Shown here: in pieces, positions 1 to 6,842 of the stretch
Numbering within the stretch: the first letter of the stretch is position 1
Layout of the letters: every line of letters begins with the position of its first letter
Virus record (IMG/VR): IMGVR_UViG_3300024999_000242
Span: 1-36,110 of that record
Reading direction: 5' to 3' (one strand)
DNA length: 36,110 nt
Source: a virus
Position numbers and translations under genes: made by a program
Notes under the pieces: generated by a model
Told to the model about the DNA's origin: nothing
The model's input: only the letters and a program-made list of their open reading frames with translations
The model's database searches: none

Positions 1-4
1 AAGA

Positions 5-403
5 GTGGCTTTTGATTTAACCTTTTCAAATAAAGCATGGGTAGAATTAGAAAGATATAGGTTTGTTGAATTTGTAAGTAGTCAATCTACAATGCACAGA
101 ATTTCAAAGTTTGATTTATCAAAACAATACAACGAATATGTTGACACTAGAATAATTGACATTATGGAAGAACTTAAAGACAAATATAATCGGTCACAAG
201 ACCCCTTAGATTATTTGAGATTATTATATTCTAATCCAGCAGGTTTTGAATTAACTGCAAGACTTACAACTAACTATAGAGCATTAAAAACTGTTTATTC
301 ACAAAGAAAAAATCATAGACTTCCTGAGTGGCAAGAGTTTTGTAGGTGGATAGAGACACTACCTGAATTTGGGAAGTTAATACTAAAGGAGGAATATATA
401 TAG
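5..403 (+). CDS. Conserved phage protein, possibly ThyX-like; 5' end may lie outside the window
   Basis: About 132 residues are visible from a GTG at position 5, but the frame is open to the window edge, so the true start may be upstream. The protein has a Met-His-Arg segment near residue 31 and a C-terminal block with Thr-Asn-Tyr-Arg, Gln-Arg-Lys-Asn-His and Glu-Trp. That spacing loosely recalls flavin-dependent thymidylate synthase (ThyX) or the ThyX-related proteins common in Firmicute phages, but the classical ThyX RHR motif is not present as such. The next gene is a nucleotidase and overlaps its stop codon by the 4-nt ATAG arrangement, which fits a nucleotide-metabolism pair. The family resemblance is fairly clear to me; the enzymatic role is inference. 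Confidence 0.6.
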   Translation: MAFDLTFSNKAWVELERYRFVEFVSSQSTMHRISKFDLSKQYNEYVDTRIIDIMEELKDKYNRSQDPLDYLRLLYSNPAGFELTARLTTNYRALKTVYSQRKNHRLPEWQEFCRWIETLPEFGKLILKEEYI

Positions 404-984
404 AAAAACAAAAATTTCTAATAGATATGGATGGTACTATCACAGATAGCATTAAAGCCTTTATATCCGTTTACTCCATGATATATTCTTACTATCCAGA
501 CTATACACCCATAAATCCAGATACTATAAACACATGGGATTTTAGTGAATGTAAACTATTACATAAATATAAAGACCATAGTGTTGAAGAAATATTCGGA
601 ATGAAAGAGTTTTTCGATAGATTAGAATTATTTCCAAATGCTTATGAAGTACTAAAAGAAATAAGTAAGCGATATGAATTATGGGTAGTAAGTATTGGCA
701 CATATGACAATTTACACTGGAAGGCTAAATATATTAAAGAAAAATTACCTTTTATAAAAAATTGTTTGTTGATAAATAATGGAGAAGTTAAAATGGATAA
801 GAGTATTTTAAGTCCACCATTTGCTCCCGTAGATTCAATTTTTATGGATGATGTGTATAGTAACCTTTTGTCAGCAGGAGTATATAAAAAATACTGTTAC
901 GGTAAGGTATATTCTTATAATCAAGAATGGACAGGAAATAGACTTTATAATTATATAGATGTAGCAAATCAATTTCTAAGATAG
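400..984 (+). CDS. HAD-family 5'(3')-deoxyribonucleotidase, AUA start
   Basis: This is a HAD-superfamily phosphatase of the NT5C type, expected to dephosphorylate deoxynucleoside monophosphates in the cytoplasm. Motif I reads IDMDGT, with the nucleophilic Asp followed by the general acid Asp; a Lys follows in HWKAKYI, and motif IV is FMDDV. The first in-frame ATG is at 427, but it lies one codon after the nucleophile and would delete it. The best start is ATA at 400: a strong AAAGGAGG lies at 385-392, 7 nt upstream, and the ATA overlaps the previous stop as ATAG, which suggests translational coupling. It sits in a plus-strand early operon with the ThyX-like gene and a RusA-like resolvase. Family assignment is secure; the AUA start is strongly implied but not proven. 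Confidence 0.85.
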   Translation: MEKQKFLIDMDGTITDSIKAFISVYSMIYSYYPDYTPINPDTINTWDFSECKLLHKYKDHSVEEIFGMKEFFDRLELFPNAYEVLKEISKRYELWVVSIGTYDNLHWKAKYIKEKLPFIKNCLLINNGEVKMDKSILSPPFAPVDSIFMDDVYSNLLSAGVYKKYCYGKVYSYNQEWTGNRLYNYIDVANQFLR

Positions 985-1025
985 TTAATAAAATATTATA
1001 TAAATTAAAAATTAAGGTGATATAA

Positions 1026-1172
1026 ATGTTTAATAGTAAAATCGTAGAAAAGTATGAAGAATATCGTAATTGGTTTGAGAAGCGACAAGATGAGTTATGT
1101 GATTATGAGATGCAACCACTTACATATGATGAGTTTGAAGATGGATATATATTTAGAAATGAAAATGATTAA
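1026..1172 (+). CDS. Small acidic phage protein, 48 aa, unknown
   Basis: A 48-codon frame starts at ATG 1026, shortly after AAGGTGATATAA, a modest ribosome site. The protein is rich in Glu, Asp and aromatic residues (for example RNWFEKRQDE and the acidic YDEFEDGY stretch) and has no Cys cluster or membrane segment. It lies between the nucleotidase and the RusA-like gene in the same direction with short gaps, so it is probably co-transcribed with them. I do not recognise a family. Coding status rests on position, ribosome site and codon use. Confidence 0.55.
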   Translation: MFNSKIVEKYEEYRNWFEKRQDELCDYEMQPLTYDEFEDGYIFRNEND

Positions 1173-1194
1173 GAAATTTAAGGAGAATTAATTA

Positions 1195-1797
1195 TTGAAG
1201 AATCAAGGAAAACCAACGTTAAAATTAATCTCACCTATACCTCCTAGTGTAAATCACTATTTAAAACCTAGAGGGTTTGTAATATATCAAGGTAAAAAAC
1301 CTATTGCTCAAATATCAATGTATGAAACTGCTGAAGCTAAAAGTTATAAAAAACAATTTACTCAATATGTAATAGAAGAAGTACAAAAGCAAAACTGGAA
1401 TTGGACTCCTAATAAAACTCAACATTTTTATGTAGATTGTGATTTCTTCTTTGATAGAGTTGATAAAGACCCAAATAATTATTTTAAATGTATGTTAGAT
1501 GCTATCACAGAAACACAGTTAGTATGGCTTGATGATAATGTAGCTTGTGAGAGGGTTAATTCAATTAGATATGATTCAATAAATCCTAGAATTGAGTTAA
1601 CTATATATCCTGTTGATTACATAGGAATTTACAAGGATATGGAAACATTAAATAAATTTAAAGAAGAATATTGTAATAAATGTAGTAAGTCAAATAAAAA
1701 TTGTACGGTGTTTAATAAGTCTTTAGAAGGTAGAGTGCAAGAAGAAATTGTTGATTTGAGATGTAGTAAGTTTAAAGTAATTAAGGAGGGAAAATAG
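1195..1797 (+). CDS. RusA-like Holliday junction resolvase
   Basis: The protein is about 200 residues. It opens with the RusA-type PIPPSVNHYL motif, and the central region has DKDPNNYFKCMLDAI followed by VWLDDNVA, matching the RusA block that carries the catalytic acids before and after the LDA helix. RusA enzymes cut four-way DNA junctions as dimers during phage recombination. In the usual D-x-D-N motif the second Asp appears as Asn here (DPNN), unless the DKD just before it supplies the pair. An extra C-terminal tail of about 45 residues contains four Cys (CNKCSKSNKNC, then LRC) and may bind metal. The start is TTG at 1195 with AAGGAGAA upstream. The family is fairly certain; activity is uncertain. 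Confidence 0.8.
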   Translation: MKNQGKPTLKLISPIPPSVNHYLKPRGFVIYQGKKPIAQISMYETAEAKSYKKQFTQYVIEEVQKQNWNWTPNKTQHFYVDCDFFFDRVDKDPNNYFKCMLDAITETQLVWLDDNVACERVNSIRYDSINPRIELTIYPVDYIGIYKDMETLNKFKEEYCNKCSKSNKNCTVFNKSLEGRVQEEIVDLRCSKFKVIKEGK

Positions 1798-1965
1798 ATG
1801 AAGCATGTTAGAGGATGCGACTTAAAAGAGACTTGTATACATAATAGAGCTTGTAATTTTGATAAAGGTGAAATATATGAGGGTGTGTTCCGATGTACTT
1901 GTTTTGAGAATATAGAAATGTTTTTAAATAAGTTGGTAGAGATGAATACTGAAACAAGCAAGTGA
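1798..1965 (+). CDS. Small Cys-rich phage protein, 55 aa
   Basis: The ATG follows the stop of the RusA-like gene with no gap (TAG-ATG), and AAGGAGGG lies about 10 nt upstream, so translation is probably coupled. The protein has five Cys: GC, TC and AC in the first 20 residues, then RCTC near residue 35. The spacing suggests a small metal-binding knuckle. There is no membrane segment. I do not recognise a family; small Cys-rich proteins of this sort are common in early operons of Firmicute phages. Confidence 0.6.
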   Translation: MKHVRGCDLKETCIHNRACNFDKGEIYEGVFRCTCFENIEMFLNKLVEMNTETSK

Positions 1966-2001
1966 ATATAGATAGGTATAGTGTACTAAGGGGGTAGATA
2001 T

Positions 2002-2127
2002 ATGAAGAAAAAGCAAAGAGTATTCGCAATAGTCTCAACAAATGAAATTAAAGAAGAAGAATTAAAGAAAACATTATTAGAAGAACTAAAGAGACACTAT
2101 GAAATTAAGTATGGCAAAGTTCTATAA
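2002..2127 (+). CDS. Small charged phage protein, 41 aa
   Basis: A 41-residue frame starts at ATG 2002, preceded by GGGGGTAGATAT, which offers a weak but well-placed ribosome site. After a short beta-like start (RVFAIVST) the rest is a highly charged predicted helix of Glu, Lys and Leu. It lies just upstream of the integrase promoter region. In integrase neighbourhoods small charged proteins are sometimes directionality factors, but this one is also short enough to be an ordinary early protein. No family is recognised. Confidence 0.5.
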   Translation: MKKKQRVFAIVSTNEIKEEELKKTLLEELKRHYEIKYGKVL

Positions 2128-2140
2128 GTAATAGTATAAT
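2112..2140 (+). promoter_or_regulatory. Possible promoter upstream of the serine integrase
   Basis: A perfect -10 box TATAAT lies at 2135-2140, with TGGCAA, a poor -35 box, 17 nt upstream. A second TATAAT is at 2156-2161. The 95-nt gap before the integrase is AT-rich with short repeats of TGTA and could also hold the phage attachment site, which large serine integrases often keep next to their gene. I could not identify a core. Confidence 0.3.
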
Positions 2141-2222
2141 GTGCATATAAGGTGATATAATAATTATTACTTTATATGTACATTTTTGTATAAATGTATA
2201 TTAATTACTAAGGAGGATTTTA

Positions 2223-3929
2223 ATGAATACATCAACAGCAAAGAAAGTAATTCCAAACAGCGAAAAGAAAGTATTAATTTATTGTAGAGAAAGCAGAGAT
2301 GATAATTCAGAAAACTATGAAAGAATTGAAACACAAAGAGATTTACTTGTTAAATTTTGTAATCAAAATGGTTATACTAATATTGTAGATATAATAATGC
2401 ATGATGATATGTCTGGTACGGACTTTTCAAGATTTGATGATATTAAAGATAAAATCTATAGTGGACATGTGACAGCCATCTGCATGAAAGATAGCTCAAG
2501 GCTCGGAAGAAACCAATTAGAAGCCTTAAAATTTGTTGAATTATTAGAAGAATATGGTGTAGAATTAATATTTGAAGGAAGAAAATATGATGCTGATTTC
2601 TTTCCCTTGGAGAGTTGGTTTAATGAAAGGCGTGCGAAAGATGACTCTGTAAAAATCAGAACTAATCTGAGACACAAGATGGAGGAAGGTGAACTTTTGA
2701 TAAGGTCACACTATGGTTATATTAAAGAAGGTAAAAAGTTAATTGTAGACCACGAAGTAATACCTATTATAAAAAGAATATTCAACTTGTATTTAGAGGG
2801 TTATGGTTATAAAGCAATAGCAACAAAACTTAATATTGATAAAATTCCTACACCCTCTCAATATAAAAACAATTCTAATAAACCTATAGCTGAAGTGTGG
2901 ATAGCACAGCATGTAGATAGGATATTAAAAAACGAAGTACTTACTGGTTGTATGATTTCAGGAACTACAGAAAAAATTAGTTTTAAAAAGAAAAACACTA
3001 GAAAAAAACCTAAAGAGGAATGGTTAAAAATTCCTAATACACATGAAGCAATTATAGACCAAGAAACTTTTCAAGCAGTTCAAGAGATGATGAAAAAGAA
3101 ACACACATTCGCACCTAAAACTAAAATACCCTGTGAGTTTGCAGGACTGATTTTTTGTGGTAAATGTAACTCCCCTATGTTCTTTATAAGATTAAAAACA
3201 AAACCTGATTGTTTTATGTGTTCAAAATATCATAGAGAAGGTAGACAAAAGGAAGATAATTTAAAAAAGGGTTGTTCTTCACATAGAGTACAAGAACAAG
3301 AAATTAAAGATTTCTTAAAAAATCATTTTAGTAATATATTACATTCTGAAGAATATAGAAATTACTTTTATAAGAATCTTAGTGATATTAATTCTATTAA
3401 AAAGAATTATGAAAACACTCTAAAAAAACTTGACAATAATCTTAGTAAATTAAAACAACAATATGAACAAGTTTATAATGATAAATTAAACGGTGACGTT
3501 CCAGAGTTTATTTATAAAAAGAAATCAAAAGAGTTAGAAGATAATATTAAAATTATTGAAAATCAACTAAGCGAACTTAAAACAGAATATAAAGGTTTCA
3601 ATACTGCTGAGACAAGCATTAATAGAATTGATGAACTTATTGATGAAATGCTTGAAAAAGGATTTACTAAAAGAGGTTTAAATTCTATTATAGATAAAAT
3701 TGTAATTTATGATGAGAATGAGATTTCTTTAGAAGATAAAGAGAGATATAATATTGATGATGTATTATATCAAAACATTGTAAACAATGGCGGCGTAGTC
3801 ATTGTATCTAAGTTCACAAATATTCAATATGTACTCACAAACAGGTGGATAACGGAGCTTATTGAAAGAAAAATATTTGATATTAAAAGGTACTTATCAG
3901 AAGAAAAGGAATATGAAGGAGTGAGTTAA
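2223..3929 (+). CDS. Large serine recombinase (phage integrase)
   Basis: The protein is 568 residues, normal for large serine integrases. The N-terminal resolvase domain (about 15-165) has the catalytic Ser in YCRESRDD (Ser24) and the conserved DMSGTDFSRF and SSRLGRN segments. A recombinase domain follows (about 170-290), then a zinc ribbon with FCGKCNSPM near 310 and further Cys near 335 and 350, a coiled coil (about 385-455), and a C-terminal arm. Such enzymes join attP and attB without host factors and need a directionality factor to excise. ATG at 2223 has AAGGAGG 8 nt upstream. It is the last intact gene of the + strand block, facing the minus-strand genes. It makes a temperate lifestyle likely. 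Confidence 0.93.
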   Translation: MNTSTAKKVIPNSEKKVLIYCRESRDDNSENYERIETQRDLLVKFCNQNGYTNIVDIIMHDDMSGTDFSRFDDIKDKIYSGHVTAICMKDSSRLGRNQLEALKFVELLEEYGVELIFEGRKYDADFFPLESWFNERRAKDDSVKIRTNLRHKMEEGELLIRSHYGYIKEGKKLIVDHEVIPIIKRIFNLYLEGYGYKAIATKLNIDKIPTPSQYKNNSNKPIAEVWIAQHVDRILKNEVLTGCMISGTTEKISFKKKNTRKKPKEEWLKIPNTHEAIIDQETFQAVQEMMKKKHTFAPKTKIPCEFAGLIFCGKCNSPMFFIRLKTKPDCFMCSKYHREGRQKEDNLKKGCSSHRVQEQEIKDFLKNHFSNILHSEEYRNYFYKNLSDINSIKKNYENTLKKLDNNLSKLKQQYEQVYNDKLNGDVPEFIYKKKSKELEDNIKIIENQLSELKTEYKGFNTAETSINRIDELIDEMLEKGFTKRGLNSIIDKIVIYDENEISLEDKERYNIDDVLYQNIVNNGGVVIVSKFTNIQYVLTNRWITELIERKIFDIKRYLSEEKEYEGVS

Positions 3930-3930
3930 G

Positions 3931-4260
3931 ATTAATGAATATTATTTTTCTAAAAGAATTTTTTGTAGCATTTGTGGAAATTCAATGCGTGGAATAAATG
4001 AACGAGGAGTAAAAAAATACGTTTGCAGTTCTTATAGCCTAGATATTAATAAATGTATACGCAATAAAATAGACGAACAAATTTTAATTGAGCATGTTTT
4101 GAGATATACGAATTTGAAGAATATACGTTTTCAACTTGATAAAAAATATTTTAAAGAGTTGATAGAAGAGATACAGATTTTTACAGATAACGAATTTATT
4201 ATAAAGTATAAAGATGAAAGTATTGGTTGTCTTAAAGAAAATTGCATAAGATATGTATAA
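3931..4260 (+). CDS. Recombinase zinc-ribbon/C-terminal fragment without catalytic domain, possible AUU start
   Basis: The frame from 3925 to the stop at 4260 encodes FCSICGNSMRG, then YVCSSYSLDINKC, then a helical tail. This is the same zinc-ribbon plus C-terminal layout as in the integrase just upstream (FCGKCNSPM, then Cys-Ser and Cys), with no resolvase domain. The first ATG (3985) falls inside the zinc ribbon after two Cys ligands, so it is a poor start. ATT at 3931 is about 9 nt after AAGGAG, which itself overlaps the integrase end. Either it is a separate small DNA-binding protein using a rare AUU start, or the remnant of a second integrase. No frameshift signal is convincing. Confidence 0.5.
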   Translation: MNEYYFSKRIFCSICGNSMRGINERGVKKYVCSSYSLDINKCIRNKIDEQILIEHVLRYTNLKNIRFQLDKKYFKELIEEIQIFTDNEFIIKYKDESIGCLKENCIRYV

Positions 4261-4290
4261 TTATTGTTTAAAAATAACTACTATTAAAAA

Positions 4291-4362
4291 AGATGACACA
4301 CATCTTAATTCAGGAATAAAAATGGTCAAAAAAGATGACATAGGTATAAAATTAAGATGACA
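4291..4362 (+). repeat. Three direct copies of AAGATGACA plus a small palindrome
   Basis: AAGATGACA occurs at 4291-4299, 4332-4340 and 4354-4362, all in the same orientation. The first copy also forms a perfect hairpin, AAGATG-ACACA-CATCTT (4291-4307). The cluster lies in the convergent gap just after the recombinase genes. It could be an array of protein-binding sites, possibly part of an attachment region, or decayed terminator sequence. Function is unknown. Confidence 0.5.
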
Positions 4363-4399
4363 CAATATAGATATATAGCACTATAAAAAACGTAAAAAA

Positions 4400-4437
4400 A
4401 TAGAGCAATACACGAAATTAATCATGTATTGCTCTAT
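4400..4437. terminator. Bidirectional rho-independent terminator between convergent genes
   Basis: A perfect 12-bp stem (TAGAGCAATACA at 4401-4412, TGTATTGCTCTA at 4425-4436) has a 12-nt loop; the flanking A/T pair extends it. On the - strand it is followed by seven T and then more T, ideal for ending the GIY-YIG transcript. On the + strand TAAATTTTATT follows, which could also end the integrase transcript. Confidence 0.85.
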
Positions 4438-4463
4438 AAATTTTATTATGGTAGATTTAATTT

Positions 4464-5126
4464 TTACTCAAAAATTTCATAAGTATCAATATCTATATCA
4501 TTATCTACAATGAAAAAGTTAGGATTAAATGTAACTATATTTCCACTATTTGTAGTAAAGATATTTATTATGTTTTTACTTTTAAGTCCTTTAATAGTTT
4601 CTAAAAATGTATTTCTACTCATTTGCACAATCTTCATAATTTCACTGTAAGTAGGGTATTTATAATTTATTTTTACCTCATTTCTAGGAGCATAAACAAA
4701 AGGTAATAATGAAAAAATAAATACACATTCATTTTTTGTATATTGATTTTTTAAAAGCATATTTCTGTTTTGTATTGAAAGAATTTTTGTGGAAAATTTA
4801 TTACTTGCAGGAATACTTGCTTTATCTGCAATATTATAACCTATATCTTTATTATATGAATTTAATTCATCCATCCAATATTGTTCACGTTCAATTAATC
4901 TTGTTTCATTTGAAACATATTCAATAACTTCAAATTCAAAGTTTTCTTCACTATATTTATTCCAAGCGTTTTGTAGATGTTTATTGTGATGCGTTTTATT
5001 ATTTAAATCATAAATATGTTTTTTCCATCTATTCTCAATATTTTTACTACTACCAACATACATTTTATTGTTCTTCATATTTATTATTTGATAAACACCA
5101 GAAATTGTATTATTATCATTACTCAT
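4464..5126 (-). CDS. GIY-YIG endonuclease fused to a winged-helix domain
   Basis: The protein is 220 residues. Residues 8-95 form a GIY-YIG nuclease domain: GVYQI, then MYVGSS, an Arg in IENRWKKH, and the metal-binding Glu near LIEREQYW. Domains like this cut DNA with one metal ion and are typical of homing endonucleases. The last 90 residues are a winged-helix domain (YPTYSEI, VQMSRNTF, FNPNFF) that aligns without gaps to the C-terminus of the adjacent regulator, over positions such as PT, EI/EL, IV and NP-F. The ATG at 5126 has GGAGGAAA upstream. The gene lies 30 nt downstream of that regulator in the same direction. It looks like a mobile nuclease using a copy of its neighbour's DNA-binding domain. 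Confidence 0.85.
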   Translation of the reverse strand: MSNDNNTISGVYQIINMKNNKMYVGSSKNIENRWKKHIYDLNNKTHHNKHLQNAWNKYSEENFEFEVIEYVSNETRLIEREQYWMDELNSYNKDIGYNIADKASIPASNKFSTKILSIQNRNMLLKNQYTKNECVFIFSLLPFVYAPRNEVKINYKYPTYSEIMKIVQMSRNTFLETIKGLKSKNIINIFTTNSGNIVTFNPNFFIVDNDIDIDTYEIFE

Positions 5127-5156
5127 TTTATTTCCTCCAATAACTCAATATTTATT

Positions 5157-5807
5157 TTATATATCAATACTTTCTCTTACTTTTTCTTCATCACAATCTA
5201 ATAACCCAAACAATTTTAAAGTATCTTTATCGAAATCTTTACAAGAAGCAAAATATTGAGGATTAATATAAATTGCTTTCTTATGACCAGATTGAGCTAA
5301 TTTAACTAAACCCTTTTCTTCGAGTGATTTAATTGCTTTTCTAATTGTTCTTTCTTTAAAACCAACAATAGATTCTAATTCTTCAAAGGTTGGGATTTTG
5401 CCATTTATCACAATACAATTAGAATAAGGCTCAATAAAATCTCTCAAAACATAATACACAACTTTTTCGTTTACATCTAATTTTATACTCATTAACTCAT
5501 CCCTCCCATCTCTATACATCATGCTAAAATTACCATTTTCATAATGTCCTATTTTAAATTCTTTTACTCTAGGTGTTTTAACTTTCTTCAGTTTGTAGTC
5601 TAATTCAATATCATTTTCAATAGCATATTGTCCTATTTCTTTATGTTGTTGTTTATCAAGTTCTTCCATTTTTATTTTTATGTATTGTCTATATTCTTCT
5701 TGTGTAAAATATTCTCCACTATTTTTACCATTGATTTTCAAATATGAACCAGCAATTAATGAAAACTCAGATTTTAATTCTTCGATATATTCCTTTATAT
5801 TTGGCAT
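5157..5807 (-). CDS. Winged-helix DNA-binding regulator
   Basis: I start the gene at ATG 5807 (protein begins MPNIKEYIEE) because AAAGGAGGG lies 9 nt upstream; a longer frame to 5870 has no ribosome site. The 216-residue protein has a charged helical N-terminal half and a C-terminal winged helix (IPTFEELESIV, KERTIRKAIKSLEEKGLV, INPQYF) of the kind found in phage replication and transcription regulators. The 150-nt region upstream has a perfect inverted repeat, so it may control itself. It shares its C-terminal domain with the GIY-YIG protein next door. Specific target unknown. Confidence 0.7.
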   Translation of the reverse strand: MPNIKEYIEELKSEFSLIAGSYLKINGKNSGEYFTQEEYRQYIKIKMEELDKQQHKEIGQYAIENDIELDYKLKKVKTPRVKEFKIGHYENGNFSMMYRDGRDELMSIKLDVNEKVVYYVLRDFIEPYSNCIVINGKIPTFEELESIVGFKERTIRKAIKSLEEKGLVKLAQSGHKKAIYINPQYFASCKDFDKDTLKLFGLLDCDEEKVRESIDI

Positions 5808-5858
5808 AGTCAAATGCCCTCCTTTTTTAGTCAAAATAAAAGCATCAAAAAATACAAG

Positions 5859-5882
5859 AATTCGGTACACAGATACCGAATT
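5859..5882 (-). promoter_or_regulatory. Perfect inverted repeat upstream of the winged-helix gene
   Basis: AATTCGGTA (5859-5867) and TACCGAATT (5874-5882) form a perfect 9-bp inverted repeat with a 6-nt centre, about 50 nt upstream of the regulator start. On the - strand a T-run follows 6 nt after the stem, so it may be an operator, an attenuator, or a weak terminator of the 92-aa gene upstream. Confidence 0.5.
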
Positions 5883-5958
5883 AAAGTAGAATGATGCATA
5901 TGAATATTCTTTTATATGTTGATATTACTATGTATTGCGTAAACCCCTTCTTATTTCT

Positions 5959-6237
5959 TTAAGATATATTATTAACTTGATATTTAAGTATTTCAGCCTT
6001 AATAATCTTAGTTATCTTTCTTCTATTATTTGAAAAATCTAATACATTAGCACTAACTAATCCAGATTTATAATCATTTTGCATTTGTATTAAATCATCT
6101 TTTTCACCTTCAAAATAAATATATGCCTTTAAATGTTTATCTCTGTCTTTATCAATTTCAATTTTATTATATTCATATCCCATAGTTATAAGATATGCTA
6201 TAAAATCAGTATCACTATATCTAAAATTCACTTGCAT
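5959..6237 (-). CDS. Small phage protein resembling DUF5659 family
   Basis: The protein is 92 residues with the start at ATG 6237 and AAGGAGGCA upstream. The pattern, an N-terminal FRYSDTDFIAYLITMGYEY, then a strand containing YIYFEGEKDDL and a helix with NNRRKITKII, resembles the small DUF5659-type proteins of Firmicute phages, whose function is unknown. There is no membrane segment. It precedes the winged-helix gene on the same strand, separated by the inverted repeat described there. The family call is from memory of its general pattern. Confidence 0.6.
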   Translation of the reverse strand: MQVNFRYSDTDFIAYLITMGYEYNKIEIDKDRDKHLKAYIYFEGEKDDLIQMQNDYKSGLVSANVLDFSNNRRKITKIIKAEILKYQVNNIS

Positions 6238-6279
6238 AATTAAATGCCTCCTTATAATATTTATTAATCAATATCAATC

Positions 6280-6319
6280 AAAATCGCAAAGCGATTTTAC
6301 CGCTATCCGCAGATAGCGG
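6280..6319. repeat. Two adjacent GC-richer palindromes in a 218-nt gene-free gap
   Basis: AAAATCGC-AAA-GCGATTTT (6280-6298) is followed after one base by CCGCTATC-CGCA-GATAGCGG (6300-6319). Each is a perfect 8-bp stem. They stand out in base composition from the AT-rich flanks. No T-run follows on either strand, so terminator function is doubtful. They look like a REP-type palindromic unit or a structured RNA. I see no gene in 6238-6455. Confidence 0.6.
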
Positions 6320-6400
6320 AACACCCCTATAATTTAATTATATCACTATACCAAAATTAGTCAATAAGTTTATATAATATCTCATTAAACTTTAAATATA

Positions 6401-6429
6401 GAGAGGATAATTTATCAGACTACCCTCTC
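6401..6429 (-). terminator. Weak terminator after the LLH-type holin gene
   Basis: GAGAGG (6401-6406) pairs with CCTCTC (6424-6429). On the - strand this follows the holin stop and runs into TATATTTAAAG, an imperfect T-tract. It probably ends the lysis operon transcript. Confidence 0.45.
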
Positions 6430-6455
6430 CTATCACAAATCACAATCTATTTCTT

Positions 6456-6809
6456 TTACTTATTAGTCGCTGGCAAATAAGCCACGGCAGTCTTTATAAT
6501 TAAACTTAAAGTTTCTTCACTAATTTCAATTTTTAATTTATTAAGTATATCCTCAGAAGCAGTTTGAATAGCCATTGCTTCTTTTTCACTATTTTCTATA
6601 CCATGTATTTCTTCTATGTCTGCTACAACCGATTCAACAATAATAATTATTTCTTTTATTTTATCATCACGTACTATTTCTCCCCCAAGGAGCAAAGCCA
6701 AACGCACATCTTCAAAAATTGTGGTATCTTTTATATAAGGTTTACCAAACCTCAAATATAAAAAGAAAGCCACTACCACGCATATTGTTATTAAAACATT
6801 GTAATCCAT
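6456..6809 (-). CDS. Holin-like membrane protein (LLH type)
   Basis: The protein is 117 residues. One N-terminal membrane helix (about residues 4-20, LITICVVVAFFLYLRFG) is followed by a soluble helical part ending in a region typical of LLH-family phage holins (KLKIEISEETLSLIIKTAV). These proteins form or help form the lesion that lets the endolysin reach the wall. The ATG at 6809 has TGGAGGAA upstream. It is the last gene of the lysis operon, directly downstream of the lysin. Confidence in the holin role is moderate, since it rests on context and topology. Confidence 0.65.
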   Translation of the reverse strand: MDYNVLITICVVVAFFLYLRFGKPYIKDTTIFEDVRLALLLGGEIVRDDKIKEIIIIVESVVADIEEIHGIENSEKEAMAIQTASEDILNKLKIEISEETLSLIIKTAVAYLPATNK

Positions 6810-6842
6810 TACTATTCCTCCATTAATTTATTTTACTTATTA

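Noticed and set aside
3915-3935. Programmed +1 frameshift joining the integrase to the zinc-ribbon frame
   Set aside because: AGT-TAA would slip to GTT, a poor re-pairing, unlike the CUU-UGA site of RF2. The AAGGAG is better placed for starting at ATT.
4285-4310. Rho-independent terminator at AAGATG-ACACA-CATCTT
   Set aside because: The stem is only 6 bp and no T-run follows on the + strand. A much stronger terminator lies at 4400-4437.
5808-5870. Longer N-terminus of the winged-helix gene beginning at 5870
   Set aside because: The extension would translate the ribosome site and inverted repeat, and no Shine-Dalgarno precedes it.
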